Below, in pieces: positions 16,387 to 30,454 of a stretch of DNA of 48,159 nt. The position numbers and the translations under genes are program-made. Below the pieces are notes generated by a model. That model had not been told where the DNA came from, did not search any database, and was given only the letters and a program-made list of their open reading frames with translations. The first letter of the stretch is position 1. Each line of letters begins with the position of its first letter. The stretch comes from an uncultured Polycyclovorans sp. Lineage in GTDB: Bacteria; Pseudomonadota; Gammaproteobacteria; Nevskiales; Nevskiaceae. The stretch lies in the NCBI GenBank assembly GCA_936928855.1, contig CAKZHZ010000064.1, positions 1-48,159 on the forward strand, read 5' to 3'.

Positions 16387-16833
16387 ATGCACCTCGATTC
16401 CCTTGATGTTCCGTCCGCTGCGCAAGATGACGCTGCTCTCCGTGCGGTGCTGCGCGCGGCCCGTTCCCTTCACCACGCGGCAATATCCGACTCGCTGGCA
16501 GCATCGCTGCCGGTGCTCAGGCGTCTCCTGGCCAGCGGCATTTTCGTCGGCATGAGCCTCCCTGCGCTGCATCGGGGGCGACACCGTGTTCGCCGCAAAC
16601 ATCTGTTGCGCCTGTTGGCGGTGGAGGCGGGCGCGGCGAGCTGGGAGCACTATCGCCCGCAGTTGCGTGCGCGATCGGCGGCGCAGCTGCCGCACTTCGA
16701 TATCGTCCGTCGCAGTGCGGGCTACCCGAACAGTTGGTTTTCGTCCCTGGCCGACGCGGAGGCGCACGCCGCGCAGTACGGGGGGCGGGCGCTGGCGGTG
16801 GGCCGGCAGGCTGTGGTGTTGAACGGCCCGTAG
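16387..16833 (+). CDS. Conserved hypothetical protein
   Basis: 148 residues, Arg/Ala-rich and soluble. Features: HRGRHRVRRKHLLRLLAVEAGAASWEHYRPQL in the middle, and a C-terminal NSWFSSLADAEAHAAQYGGRALAVGRQAVVL. This is a pattern I recall in proteobacterial hypothetical proteins, without known function. The basic helix could bind nucleic acid. AGGAG lies 5 bases before ATG 16387. It is monocistronic, and a minus-strand LysR gene follows tail-to-tail after 17 bases. Confidence 0.65.
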   Translation: MHLDSLDVPSAAQDDAALRAVLRAARSLHHAAISDSLAASLPVLRRLLASGIFVGMSLPALHRGRHRVRRKHLLRLLAVEAGAASWEHYRPQLRARSAAQLPHFDIVRRSAGYPNSWFSSLADAEAHAAQYGGRALAVGRQAVVLNGP

Positions 16834-16850
16834 CCGTCGGGGTGCGGGTT

Positions 16851-17762
16851 TCAATTGGGGGGTGTGAGGTGTCCCAGCGCCTCCACCCCCTCGCGCAGGA
16901 GGGTCGCCAGCCGTTGGGCGCCGGGCCCGGCGGCGTCGCCATGGGTGACGACGAGGTAGAGGTCCGCCTCGCGCACGGCACCTTCGGCCAGGGGCAGGGG
17001 TTTCAGGCTGCCGCGGTCCAGCTCTTCGCGGATGGTGTTCTCGGCATACCAGGCGAATCCCAGGCCGAGCGTGGCGGCGCGGATGGAGGTGGCCTTGGAG
17101 GTGACGGTCCAGCGTTGTTCGGCGCCCAGCCAGGCGCCTTCGCGGGTGCGCTGGCTGCCGGAGTCACGGATCACCAGTTGTCGGTGCTGGCGCAGGTCGT
17201 CGAGGGTCAGGGTGCGGTTCAGCTGGTGTAGCGGGTGGTGGGGCGCGGCGGCGCAGAGAAAGCTCACGCGCATCAGCGGGTCCATCAGGAAGCCGGGGGG
17301 CATGCGCGAGGCGATGGCGAGATCGACGCGGCCTTCCAGCACGGCCTCGTCGGTGCCGCCCAGCACGGTTTCGTGCAACTCGATGCGGGTGTCGGGGCGT
17401 TCCGCAGCGAAGCGGTCCAGGCACTGCAGCAGCAGCCAGGTGGGGAACACCACTTCCACGGCCAGCCGCAGTTCCGGTTCCCAGCCCTGGGCGAGGCTGG
17501 CGGCGGCGCGTTCCACGCGGGCGGCCTCGGCCAGCAGGGCGCGGCCGCGGCGATACAGCACGTGGCCGGTCGGGGTGAGCTGTGCCTTGCGGCCTTGCAG
17601 GACGAACACGTCCACCCCGAGCAGGGATTCCAGTTTCTTCACCGCGTAGGTGAGGGTGGACTGTGTCTTGTTGAGGGCCTCGGCGGCCTGCGCGTAGCCC
17701 CCGGCATCCACCACGGTGACCAGGGCACGCCATTGTTCGAGGCTGATTCTGGGGCTTGCCAT
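16851..17762 (-). CDS. LysR-family transcriptional regulator
   Basis: 303 residues, the standard length. The N-terminal helix-turn-helix is seen in VVDAGGYAQAAEALNKTQSTLTYAVKKLESLLG (about 17-49), followed by the two-lobed effector domain (LRLAVEVVFPTWLLLQCLDRF, then VDLAIASRMPPGF). It is divergent from azoR-pirin, its likely targets; the inducer may be a quinone or electrophile by analogy with similar clusters (inference). The promoter GATAAT lies 7 bases before the ATG and overlaps one of two ATCGAT half-sites, which suggests autoregulation and a leaderless message. Confidence 0.92.
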   Translation of the reverse strand: MASPRISLEQWRALVTVVDAGGYAQAAEALNKTQSTLTYAVKKLESLLGVDVFVLQGRKAQLTPTGHVLYRRGRALLAEAARVERAAASLAQGWEPELRLAVEVVFPTWLLLQCLDRFAAERPDTRIELHETVLGGTDEAVLEGRVDLAIASRMPPGFLMDPLMRVSFLCAAAPHHPLHQLNRTLTLDDLRQHRQLVIRDSGSQRTREGAWLGAEQRWTVTSKATSIRAATLGLGFAWYAENTIREELDRGSLKPLPLAEGAVREADLYLVVTHGDAAGPGAQRLATLLREGVEALGHLTPPN

Positions 17763-17769
17763 AGTCGAA

Positions 17770-17829
17770 ATTATCGATCAAATTTGCCGAAATAATCCGC
17801 TTTTATATCGATCATTGCAATTGTTTAAT
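17770..17829. promoter_or_regulatory. Divergent lysR/azoR promoter-operator region
   Basis: An AT-rich island in GC-rich surroundings. It contains minus-strand GATAAT (17770-17775), two ATCGAT words 34 bases apart (17773-17778 and 17807-17812; about three helical turns), the first inside an imperfect dyad AAATTATCGATCAAATTT, and plus-strand TTTAAT (17824-17829) as a candidate azoR -10. The spacing fits cooperative LysR binding. Confidence 0.5.
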
Positions 17830-17861
17830 GGCGGCACGTTTCCAGACATGGGAGTTTCGCC

Positions 17862-18464
17862 ATGACCACTTTGCTCCAGATCAGCACCAGTCTGTTTTCC
17901 GAAGACGGCCAGTCCTCACGCCTGAGCCGCGATTTCGTGGCGGCCTGGCAGGCCCGTCATCCCGACGGCCGGGTGGTGGTGCGCGATCTTGCCGCCCAGC
18001 CGCTGCCGCACCTCACCGCCGAGCGGTTTCAGGCGTTTCTGGCCAAGCCGGAGACGCGCACCCCGGCGCAGCAGGCCATCGTGGCCGAAAGCGATGCCCT
18101 GATCGCTGAGCTGCAGGCCGCCGATGCGGTGGTGCTGGGCCTGCCGATGTACAACTTCGGGATTCCCTCCACGCTCAAGGCCTGGATCGACCATGTGGCC
18201 CGCGCGGGCATCACCTTCCGCTACACCGCCAATGGCCCCGAAGGCCTGCTGGCGGACCGCAAGCTCACGGTGCTGGCGGCGCGTGGCGGGCACTATGTGG
18301 GCACGCCGCGGGATACCCAGACCGGTTACATCCGGGACTTCTTCAACTTCATCGGGATTCGCGATATCGATTTCGTCTATGCCGAGGGTCTGGCGGTGGG
18401 GGAGGACGCCCGACGTACGGCGCTGGATGCCGCCCATCAGCGGATCGAGGCACTCGCGGCGTAG
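17862..18464 (+). CDS. azoR: FMN-dependent NADH-azoreductase / quinone reductase
   Basis: Flavodoxin-fold enzyme (200 residues) that reduces quinones and azo compounds by two electrons using NADH and FMN. Seen: LLQISTSLFSEDGQSSRLSRDF (phosphate loop region), VLGLPMYNFGIPSTLKAWIDHVARAGITFRYT (FMN-binding, AzoR signature) and LAARGGHY. GGGAG precedes ATG 17862 by 8 bases. It is first gene of azoR-pirin, separated by 32 bases, under the divergent LysR regulator. Confidence 0.92.
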   Translation: MTTLLQISTSLFSEDGQSSRLSRDFVAAWQARHPDGRVVVRDLAAQPLPHLTAERFQAFLAKPETRTPAQQAIVAESDALIAELQAADAVVLGLPMYNFGIPSTLKAWIDHVARAGITFRYTANGPEGLLADRKLTVLAARGGHYVGTPRDTQTGYIRDFFNFIGIRDIDFVYAEGLAVGEDARRTALDAAHQRIEALAA

Positions 18465-18496
18465 ACGGTGCATCACAGTTCCCTCCGGAGATCATC

Positions 18497-19369
18497 ATGA
18501 ACACACGGACCTTGCAGCGCGTCATCCCCAGCATGGACACCTCGGACGGCGCCGGTGTGCGTCTGCGTCGCAGCATCGGCGCCACGCCGGGGCTGCGGCT
18601 GGACCCCTTCCTGATGCTGGATCAGTTCGGCACCGACAACCCGGACGACTACATCGCGGGGTTTCCGCCGCATCCGCACCGCGGCTTCGAAACCGTCACC
18701 TACATGATTGATGGCCACATGCGCCACGAGGACCACCTCGGCAACATCGGTGAGCTGAAGAGCGGCGGCGTGCAGTGGATGACGGCGGGACGCGGCGTGA
18801 TCCACTCGGAAATGCCACAGCAGTCGGAAGGGCGCATGCGCGGTTTCCAGCTGTGGATCAACCTGCCGGCGCGCGACAAGCTGCAGCCGGCCGGCTATCG
18901 CGACATTCCCGCCGAGCAGATTCCCACCGTGTCGCTGGCGGATGGCGGCTACCTCAAGGTGATTGCCGGCCAGGCCACTCACCAGGGGGCAACGTTTTCC
19001 GGCCCGGTCAACCCGACGCCCGGTGCGATGGCCACCGATCCTCTGTTCCTCGACCTGCGGCTGGCGCCCGGTGCGGACTTCCGTCATTCGGTCCCGCGGG
19101 GGCACAACGCCCTGCTGTACGTCTATGAGGGCAGCCTGCACGTCGGTGATGACAGCACCCGGGGTGGGCTGCCGACGCACGCCGCCGGCATTCTGGCGGA
19201 CGGTGACGGGGTGACGGTGACGGCAGGGCCGGACGGCGCGCGCTTCGTGCTGATCGCGGGGCGTCCGCTGGGCGAGCCGGTGGTGCAGTACGGGCCGTTC
19301 GTGATGAACACCCGCGAGGAGATCGAGCAGGCGCTGGACGACTATCGCAGCGGGCGACTGGTGGCGTGA
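18497..19369 (+). CDS. Pirin-family protein (bicupin)
   Basis: 290 residues. Cupin motif 1 reads GFPPHPHRGFETVTYMIDG, with HEDHLGNIGEL and VQWMTAGRGVIHSEMP. These supply the metal ligands His-His-His-Glu of the N-terminal cupin, and a second cupin has lost them. Bacterial pirins such as YhhW act as quercetin dioxygenases or redox-dependent partners; the substrate here is unknown. A GGAG precedes ATG 18497. Its position behind azoR and a LysR gene suggests a response to quinones or phenolics. Confidence 0.9.
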   Translation: MNTRTLQRVIPSMDTSDGAGVRLRRSIGATPGLRLDPFLMLDQFGTDNPDDYIAGFPPHPHRGFETVTYMIDGHMRHEDHLGNIGELKSGGVQWMTAGRGVIHSEMPQQSEGRMRGFQLWINLPARDKLQPAGYRDIPAEQIPTVSLADGGYLKVIAGQATHQGATFSGPVNPTPGAMATDPLFLDLRLAPGADFRHSVPRGHNALLYVYEGSLHVGDDSTRGGLPTHAAGILADGDGVTVTAGPDGARFVLIAGRPLGEPVVQYGPFVMNTREEIEQALDDYRSGRLVA

Positions 19370-19378
19370 TCGCTTTCT

Positions 19379-19412
19379 GTGGCATGCCCATACCGTAGGT
19401 GGGGCATGCCAC
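19379..19412. repeat. Perfect 11-bp inverted repeat
   Basis: GTGGCATGCCC (19379-19389) and GGGCATGCCAC (19402-19412) with a 12-base loop, just after the pirin stop. It could be a terminator stem without a T run, or a REP-like element. No further copy was noticed in the window. Confidence 0.6.
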
Positions 19413-19465
19413 GGCGGTGGTGCCCGCGCACACTGCCGTCTCCCAATCTGGAAGGAAACCGGCCC

Positions 19466-19846
19466 ATGCATGCGCCCGTTCGAACGATCCTTGGCCTGAT
19501 GGTGGTCGTGTGGAGCGCTGCGGCGCTGCCGGGCGACGCCGCGTCAGAGGCGGCTGCAGCGGCCTGTGACCGCATGCGGACCTGTGCCATGGAGCAGGTG
19601 CAAACCATGCCATCCGAGTATCGGGCCATGATGGAAGCCAACCTGAATCACCTGTGCGATGCCTTGCCCTGGGCGCAGTATCAGAGCGCCACCGGCGTCA
19701 GCGGACCGCTGCGCAAGCCGTTCATTGCCTGCATGGACAGCATTGCCACAGCCAGTTGTGCCGATCTCGATGCCGACCAGGGTTCCCCCGCCTGCGAAGA
19801 CCTGCAGCAGCGGGCAGACGCGTACCTGGGAGAAGGTGCCGAGTAG
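19466..19846 (+). CDS. Small exported protein with six cysteines
   Basis: 126 residues. The N-terminal signal peptide (VRTILGLMVVVWSAAALPGDA) is followed by an all-helical-looking mature part with Cys34, 40, 64, 89, 98 and 110. An even number suggests three disulfides in the periplasm. No family recognised. GGAAGG lies about 9 bases before ATG 19466. It lies alone between azoR-pirin and ygfB-pepP. Confidence 0.65.
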   Translation: MHAPVRTILGLMVVVWSAAALPGDAASEAAAAACDRMRTCAMEQVQTMPSEYRAMMEANLNHLCDALPWAQYQSATGVSGPLRKPFIACMDSIATASCADLDADQGSPACEDLQQRADAYLGEGAE

Positions 19847-19879
19847 GGCGTCGCGCTGCCGTCGCCAGGGGTGCGCGCA

Positions 19880-19885
19880 TATACT
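19880..19885 (+). promoter_or_regulatory. -10 box of the ygfB-pepP-ubiH-ubiI operon (leaderless)
   Basis: TATACT, then six bases (GCGTGC), then ATG 19892. The -35 is poor. The near-identical arrangement TATACT-GCGCGCC-ATG occurs before argA. Confidence 0.5.
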
Positions 19886-19891
19886 GCGTGC

Positions 19892-20449
19892 ATGACGGAT
19901 ACCTTTGACTACGCGGCCTGCCAATCCGCCCTCACCGCCCTTGGGCGGGGCGGCGACGCAGCGGAATTTCACGGCAGCCTCAGCGGTGCGCTGTGTGTGC
20001 TGCCCCCCGACCAGATCGATCTTCTGCGCCTGCTTGATGCCGGGGTGCCGGCGGGGGCTCGCGCGCCGGATCTGCTCAAGCAGTTGCGGGATCGCACCCA
20101 GGCGGCGCTGCAGGACGAGGAGATGGGGTTCACGCCGCTGCTGCCCAGTGACGAGTTGCCACTGTCGGCACGCGTCGAGGCACTGGCAGCCTGGTGTGCG
20201 GGGTTCCTGTTCGGTCTTTCCACCAAGGCCGGGTTTCAGCTTGATCAGCTTTCCGCCGATGCCCAAGAGGTGATCGACGATTTCGCCGAGTTCACCCGCG
20301 CGGGCCATGAGGAGGACGCCGACGGTGAATTGGAGGAAAGCGCCTACGCCGAGCTGGTGGAGTATGTGCGGGTTGGTACGCAGCTGGTCTACATGGACCT
20401 GCGCCCGCAGCCGATTCCCGATCCCAGCGACTCGCAGCGGGTCCACTGA
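19892..20449 (+). CDS. ygfB: YgfB/YecA (UPF0149) family protein
   Basis: 185 residues, helical. Typical features are AEFHGSLSGALC at the N-terminus, the central CAGFLFGL, and an acidic C-terminal part (DDFAEFTRAGHEEDADGELEESAYAELVEYVR). YgfB is always next to pepP and ubiH in gammaproteobacteria; in Pseudomonas it acts as a regulator, but its role here is unknown. ATG 19892 is chosen over an upstream in-frame start because the -10 box lies just before it. Confidence 0.93.
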   Translation: MTDTFDYAACQSALTALGRGGDAAEFHGSLSGALCVLPPDQIDLLRLLDAGVPAGARAPDLLKQLRDRTQAALQDEEMGFTPLLPSDELPLSARVEALAAWCAGFLFGLSTKAGFQLDQLSADAQEVIDDFAEFTRAGHEEDADGELEESAYAELVEYVRVGTQLVYMDLRPQPIPDPSDSQRVH

Positions 20450-20451
20450 GC

Positions 20452-21780
20452 ATGTTGAGTGCATCCCAGCAGCGTGAGTTTGCGGCGCGCCGCAACGCCC
20501 TGTTGAAGCACGTGGGCGCACGAGGGGTGGTGGTGGTGCCGGCGGCGCACGAAGTCACCCGGTCCCGTGACACCCATTTCCCGTTTCGCCAGGACAGCGA
20601 CTTCACTTACCTCACGGGCTTTCCCGAGCCGGAGGCCATTGCCGTGTTGGCGCCCGGGCGCAAGGAAGGGGGCTACGTGCTGTTCGTGCGGCCCCGCAAT
20701 GCCGAGCGGGAAATCTGGGATGGGCGTCGCGCCGGTCCGGAGGGCGCCGTTCGCGATTTCGGCGCGGACGAGGCCTTTTCCATCGACGAGTTCCCGGCAC
20801 GGTTGCCGGCGCTGTTGGCAGGGCGCGAGGTCGTGCACTACACGCTGGGGGAACACCCGGCGATGGATCCGCAGATCACGGCCGCCATGCGACACATCCG
20901 CGAGGTGTCGCGCCGCGGGGGCTCTGCGCCTACGACGGTGGTGGCGCTGGAGCCGTCGCTGCATGAGATGCGCCTGCACAAGCGCCCGGCGGAGCTGCGC
21001 ACGCTGCGACAGGCGTGCCGGATCAGCGCCGAGGCGCATGTACGCGCCATGCAGGCCACCCGGCCGGGCCGCAACGAGTGGGAGATTGCCGCAGTCATCC
21101 ACAATCATTTCGCCGATCACCACATGGTGCCCGGTTACAGCAGCATCGTCGGCGGCGGCGACAACGCCTGCATCCTGCACTACACCGAAAATAACCAGAC
21201 CCTGCGCGACGGCGACCTGCTGCTGATCGATGCCGGTGGGGAGCTGGACGGCTACACCGCGGACATCACCCGCACCTTTCCGGTCAATGGGCGGTTCAGC
21301 GCACCGCAACGGGCCCTGTACGAAGTGGTGCTGGCGGCCAACCTGGCGGCAATCAAGACCCTCAGGCCGGGCACCTCGACGGGCCGGCCGCATGCCGTGG
21401 CCACCCGCATCCTCACGGCCGGTCTGGTCCGTCTGGGGTTGCTCAAGGGCGATGTCGACGCGCTCATCAAGGCCGGCAAGCACCGGCAGTTCTATATGCA
21501 TGGCACCGGTCACTGGCTGGGGCTCGATGTGCACGACGTCGGCCGCTACAAGCTGGATGGCCGCGACCGCAAGTTCGCGCCGGGCATGGTGATGACCATC
21601 GAGCCCGGGCTGTATGTGGCGCCCGGCACCCCGGGGGTTGACCCTGCGTACCACGGGATCGGCATCCGCATCGAGGATGACGTGCTGGTCACCCCCGACG
21701 GGCCGGAAGTGCTGACCGATGGGGTGCCCAAATCCATCGAGGCCATCGAAGCATTGATGGCGGCCGCGCGCGACGCGTGA
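20452..21780 (+). CDS. pepP: Xaa-Pro aminopeptidase
   Basis: Removes N-terminal residues preceding proline. 442 residues: an N-terminal creatinase-like domain (FRQDSDFTYLTGFPEPEAIAVL), then the pita-bread domain with the dimetal ligands in LLIDAGGELDGYTADITRTFPV (two Asp), GTGHWLGLDVHD (His), MTIEPGLYV (Glu) and GIGIRIEDDVLV (Glu). It starts 2 bases after ygfB, and its stop overlaps the ubiH GTG start (GTGA). Confidence 0.96.
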   Translation: MLSASQQREFAARRNALLKHVGARGVVVVPAAHEVTRSRDTHFPFRQDSDFTYLTGFPEPEAIAVLAPGRKEGGYVLFVRPRNAEREIWDGRRAGPEGAVRDFGADEAFSIDEFPARLPALLAGREVVHYTLGEHPAMDPQITAAMRHIREVSRRGGSAPTTVVALEPSLHEMRLHKRPAELRTLRQACRISAEAHVRAMQATRPGRNEWEIAAVIHNHFADHHMVPGYSSIVGGGDNACILHYTENNQTLRDGDLLLIDAGGELDGYTADITRTFPVNGRFSAPQRALYEVVLAANLAAIKTLRPGTSTGRPHAVATRILTAGLVRLGLLKGDVDALIKAGKHRQFYMHGTGHWLGLDVHDVGRYKLDGRDRKFAPGMVMTIEPGLYVAPGTPGVDPAYHGIGIRIEDDVLVTPDGPEVLTDGVPKSIEAIEALMAAARDA

Positions 21781-22946
21781 GCGGGCAGCGCGACATCGTG
21801 ATCGTTGGGGGTGGCCCGGTGGGGGCCAGCCTCGCCGTGGCACTGGCCGCAGCCGGACGGGGCGTCACGCTGGTGGAGGCCGGTGGACCACCGGCGGGTG
21901 CGCCGCGCTGGGATGAGCGTTGCATCGCACTCAATGCCGCCAGCCAGGCCACCTTTGCCCGTCTGGGCCTCTGGGACGCGCTCGCCGAGGCCGCCACACC
22001 CATCATCGCCACCCACATTTCCGAGCGCGGTCGCTTTGGCATGGCCCGTTTCACTGCCGAACAGGCGGGACTGCCGGCGCTGGGCTACAACCTGCCGATG
22101 CGGCATCTGATGCAGGTGCTGTGGCAGCGGGTGGCGGCGCTCGATATCGCAGTGCATGCGCCGGACACGGTGTCGGCACATCGTGTCGACGCGGACGGAG
22201 TGGAGGTGCAGCTGGCGTCCGGCGTGTCGCTGCGGGCGCAACTGCTGGTGGCGGCCGATGGTGCGCAATCCCCGCTGCGGACCGAACAGGGCGTGGCGGC
22301 CGTGACGGATGACTACGGACAGACCGCCATCGTGAGCGCGGTGCGGGTGCAGCGGCCGCACCGGGGCTGGGCCTACGAGCGGTTCACCCCGGAAGGGCCC
22401 ATCGCCTTGCTGCCCAAGCCGGGGGATGCCTGCTCGCTGGTCTGGACGCTGCCCGACGCGCAGGCGGCGGCGATGATGGCGGCTGACGATGGAGCCTTTC
22501 TGGCGGCGGCGCAGACGTGCTTTGGCGAGCGCCTCGGCCGTTTCGGGGATCTTGGCGTGCGCGGCGCCTGGCCCCTGAGCCGGACCCTGAGCACTGCATT
22601 GACCGGGGCGCGCACGCTCTTCATCGGCAACGCTGCGCAGGCGTTGCATCCGGTGGCAGCGCAGGGGTTCAACCTCGGGCTGCGCGATGTCGATACGCTC
22701 GACACCCTGCTGCGTCGACACCCCGATGACCCGGGCGCTGCCGACCTGCTGCGGCGCTATGCCGAGGCCCGTCAGCCCGACCGGCGTCGCACGGCGGATT
22801 TCACCGATCAGTTGGTGCGGCTGTTTTCCAACCGGGTGCCGGGCTTGCAGGGCGCCCGTCACTGGGGATTGCTGGCCCTGGATCTGCTGCCGCCTCTCAA
22901 GCAGGCGGTGATGTGGCAGAACCTGGGATACGGGGGGAGCCGGTGA
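21777..22946 (+). CDS. ubiH: 2-octaprenyl-6-methoxyphenol hydroxylase
   Basis: FAD-dependent aromatic hydroxylase of ubiquinone synthesis (389 residues). Seen: the Rossmann motif VIVGGGPVGASLAVALAAAG, ADGAQSPLR, and the second FAD motif FIGNAAQALHPVAAQGFNLGLRD, where GN replaces the common GD as in E. coli UbiH. The start is a GTG overlapping the pepP stop. It is paired with a second Ubi hydroxylase downstream with a 4-base overlap. Confidence 0.94.
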   Translation: MSGQRDIVIVGGGPVGASLAVALAAAGRGVTLVEAGGPPAGAPRWDERCIALNAASQATFARLGLWDALAEAATPIIATHISERGRFGMARFTAEQAGLPALGYNLPMRHLMQVLWQRVAALDIAVHAPDTVSAHRVDADGVEVQLASGVSLRAQLLVAADGAQSPLRTEQGVAAVTDDYGQTAIVSAVRVQRPHRGWAYERFTPEGPIALLPKPGDACSLVWTLPDAQAAAMMAADDGAFLAAAQTCFGERLGRFGDLGVRGAWPLSRTLSTALTGARTLFIGNAAQALHPVAAQGFNLGLRDVDTLDTLLRRHPDDPGAADLLRRYAEARQPDRRRTADFTDQLVRLFSNRVPGLQGARHWGLLALDLLPPLKQAVMWQNLGYGGSR

Positions 22947-24088
22947 CGCTTCGCCGGTGGGACATCGCCGTGGTCGGCGGCGGCGTGGTCGGCTTGGCCA
23001 CTGCCCGCCTGCTGCGGGAGGCCGGGTTTGACGCCGGAGTGCTGGAGCAGGGCGGCGAACCCGTGATGCAGGCTGATGATCCCCGCCTGTACGCCATTGC
23101 GCCGTCGTCGGCGCGGGCGCTGCCGGAAGCCTTTGCAGAGGCGCCGGAGCGCCAGCCCTATCAGCACATGCGGGTCTGGCGCGGACAGCCCGAGCAGGCG
23201 CTGCACTTCGATGCCGACCTGCTGCGGATCGAGGCCCTGGGGTGGATCGTGCCCGAGTCCCGCCTGCGCGCCGACTTGTGGCAGGCGCTGCCCCCCGACC
23301 GCCGGTTGTCCGGCGTGCGGCTGGATACCCGCACCGACCACGACGATGGTGTCAGCCTGTTGGTCAGCGACGATAGCGTGGTGCGGTGTGCGCTGGTGGT
23401 GGCCTGTGATGGCGCCGGCTCGCCGCTGCGGGCGGCGGCCGGCATTCCGGTACACCGTTGGCGTTATGTGCAGGGCGGGCTGGTTGCACCCCTGCGGACC
23501 ACGCAGCCGCATGCGGAGACTGCCTGGCAGCGCTTCTGCCCGGATGGCAGTGTGGTGGCCCTGCTGCCGATGGCGGATGGTCGTTGCTCACTGGTGTGGT
23601 CCTCGCCGGAGGCGGAGATGCTGCAGCAGGTGCCCGACGCACAGTTCAGCGCCCGTTTGACGGATGCGGTGCAGGGCGTGCTCGGTGACATCACGGTGGA
23701 CGGGCCCCGGCAGGTGTTCCCGCTCGTGGCTCAGCATGCCGAGCATTACTCCGGGCATCGCCTGGTATTGGCAGGGGATGCCGCGCATACGGTTCACCCG
23801 CTGGCAGGCCAGGGTGTCAATCTCGGCATCGCCGATGGCGCGGCGCTGGCCGCAGTGCTCGCCGAAGCGCGGCAGGCCGGGCGTGACTGGTGGGCGCCGC
23901 GAACGCTGGCGCGCTATCAGCGGCAGCGGCAGGCGGCCAATCGCGACATGATTGCGCTGACCGACCTGCTGTCCCGTGCCTTCGGATCGGACATGCCCAC
24001 GCTGGCTACCGTGCTGGGCGCCGGCATGGGCTGGCTCAACCGCAGCCCCAGCCTCAAGGCCCTGCTGATGCGCCGCGCGATCGGCTGA
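22943..24088 (+). CDS. ubiI: Second ubiquinone-biosynthesis FAD hydroxylase (UbiI/VisC type)
   Basis: 381 residues. FAD motifs: WDIAVVGGGVVGLATARLLREAG, CDGAGSPLR and LAGDAAHTVHPLAGQGVNLGIADG. By position behind ubiH it is UbiI (C5 hydroxylase), though family members with UbiF or UbiL specificity look alike. The start is GTG 22943 with GGGGGGAG just upstream, overlapping the ubiH stop by four bases; an upstream in-frame ATG at 22913 is less likely. It is last gene of the operon. Confidence 0.9.
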   Translation: MTLRRWDIAVVGGGVVGLATARLLREAGFDAGVLEQGGEPVMQADDPRLYAIAPSSARALPEAFAEAPERQPYQHMRVWRGQPEQALHFDADLLRIEALGWIVPESRLRADLWQALPPDRRLSGVRLDTRTDHDDGVSLLVSDDSVVRCALVVACDGAGSPLRAAAGIPVHRWRYVQGGLVAPLRTTQPHAETAWQRFCPDGSVVALLPMADGRCSLVWSSPEAEMLQQVPDAQFSARLTDAVQGVLGDITVDGPRQVFPLVAQHAEHYSGHRLVLAGDAAHTVHPLAGQGVNLGIADGAALAAVLAEARQAGRDWWAPRTLARYQRQRQAANRDMIALTDLLSRAFGSDMPTLATVLGAGMGWLNRSPSLKALLMRRAIG

Positions 24089-24104
24089 GCACACGGCCGT
24101 GTGC
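24089..24104. terminator. Perfect 16-bp palindrome after ubiI (terminator-like)
   Basis: GCACACGGCCGTGTGC starts at the base after the ubiI stop, between convergent genes. It can fold into a 6-bp hairpin with a GGCC loop. There is no T run. Confidence 0.45.
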
Positions 24105-24133
24105 GGCGGCCTCAGCAGCCAGGCGAAGAGACC

Positions 24134-25050
24134 TCAGTTGCATTCGGCGCTGGTGGGGTCCGGAGTCTGCAGGGCGAGATTGGGCGGGTCGATGGGCACC
24201 AGGTTGCCGAATTCATCCACCCAGACAAACTCATTGGGACCCAGTTCGGTACCGCCGTCGGAAGGGGGGGGAGCATCGTCAAGCGTTCCTCCCTGCCAGC
24301 GCGCCACCGCCCACCGTTGGCCGGTGAAGGTTGGAATATCCGTATGCGCCGAGCGAGCGAAGGTGTGGAGTACCACGGTGCCGCTGAAGGTTCCGATCAC
24401 CGCGCCATCGCCCCGTTCTACGCCCTCGGGAAGGTCCAGCTGGTCGATCATCGGACTGGTGGCCTCGACCAACTGCACGAACGGCTCGGTGCCCCGGATG
24501 CCGATGGTGGCGACCGGGGTGGTGATGCGGTAGTCCTCTTCCCGCAACTTGCCGATGGCGCCGGTGACCGCGCGGAAGCCCCCTTTCAGCAGACGGAAAA
24601 AGGCGCGCTGCGGGGTGTTGTCGGCCGCCGCCACCGTGGTGCTGACGGGCGCCGTGGCGGCGGCGGGAGGCGCCGTGCGCGGGCGTGGGGTTGGTGCGGT
24701 TGTCGGCGCCGGGGTGGGTGCCGGCGTTGCCGTCGGCACGGCCGCCGGTGCCGCGGCGGTGAAGTCGAATGCCTCCACCTGGAAGCGGCTGCCGGGCCGC
24801 ACCAGGACATAGCCACCGTCAGAGAACTTCACGTTGACGTAGCTGCTGGCGGCGGTTGAGATGGTGTCGCCGGGGTAGACCGGGCTGCCGCGTTCCAGCT
24901 TGCGGATCAGGCCAGCGGTGGAGCTGGCTGTGCCCACTCCAGTGACCATCTTGACCTCCCCCGCCACCGGCTGGGCCCAGCTGGCGGCGGCCCACAGGCC
25001 GATCAGCGCCGCCGACATCTGGCGGAAGGCGTGCTGCAGGGCTTGGCGGT

Positions 25051-25054
<4 letters not shown>
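24134..25054 (-). CDS. FecR-domain protein of a two-partner secretion operon
   Basis: 306 residues. Signal peptide (SAALIGLWAAASWA, about 14-27), then an N-terminal FecR segment (GEVKMVTGVGTASS; RKLERGSPVYPGDTISTAASSYVNVKFSDGG in two parts). A Pro/Thr/Ala-rich linker (about 100-140) and a second FecR motif TPVATIGIRGTEPFVQL (179-195) follow. It is exported, and not a sigma-regulating FecR: no N-terminal sigma-binding region or inner-membrane anchor is seen. It has a single Cys, the penultimate residue (305, ending ECN). ATG 25054 overlaps the exoprotein stop (ATGA), with AAGGAG 7 bases upstream. Confidence 0.82.
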
Positions 25055-30444
<5,390 letters not shown>

Positions 30445-30454
30445 GGCCGGTTCC

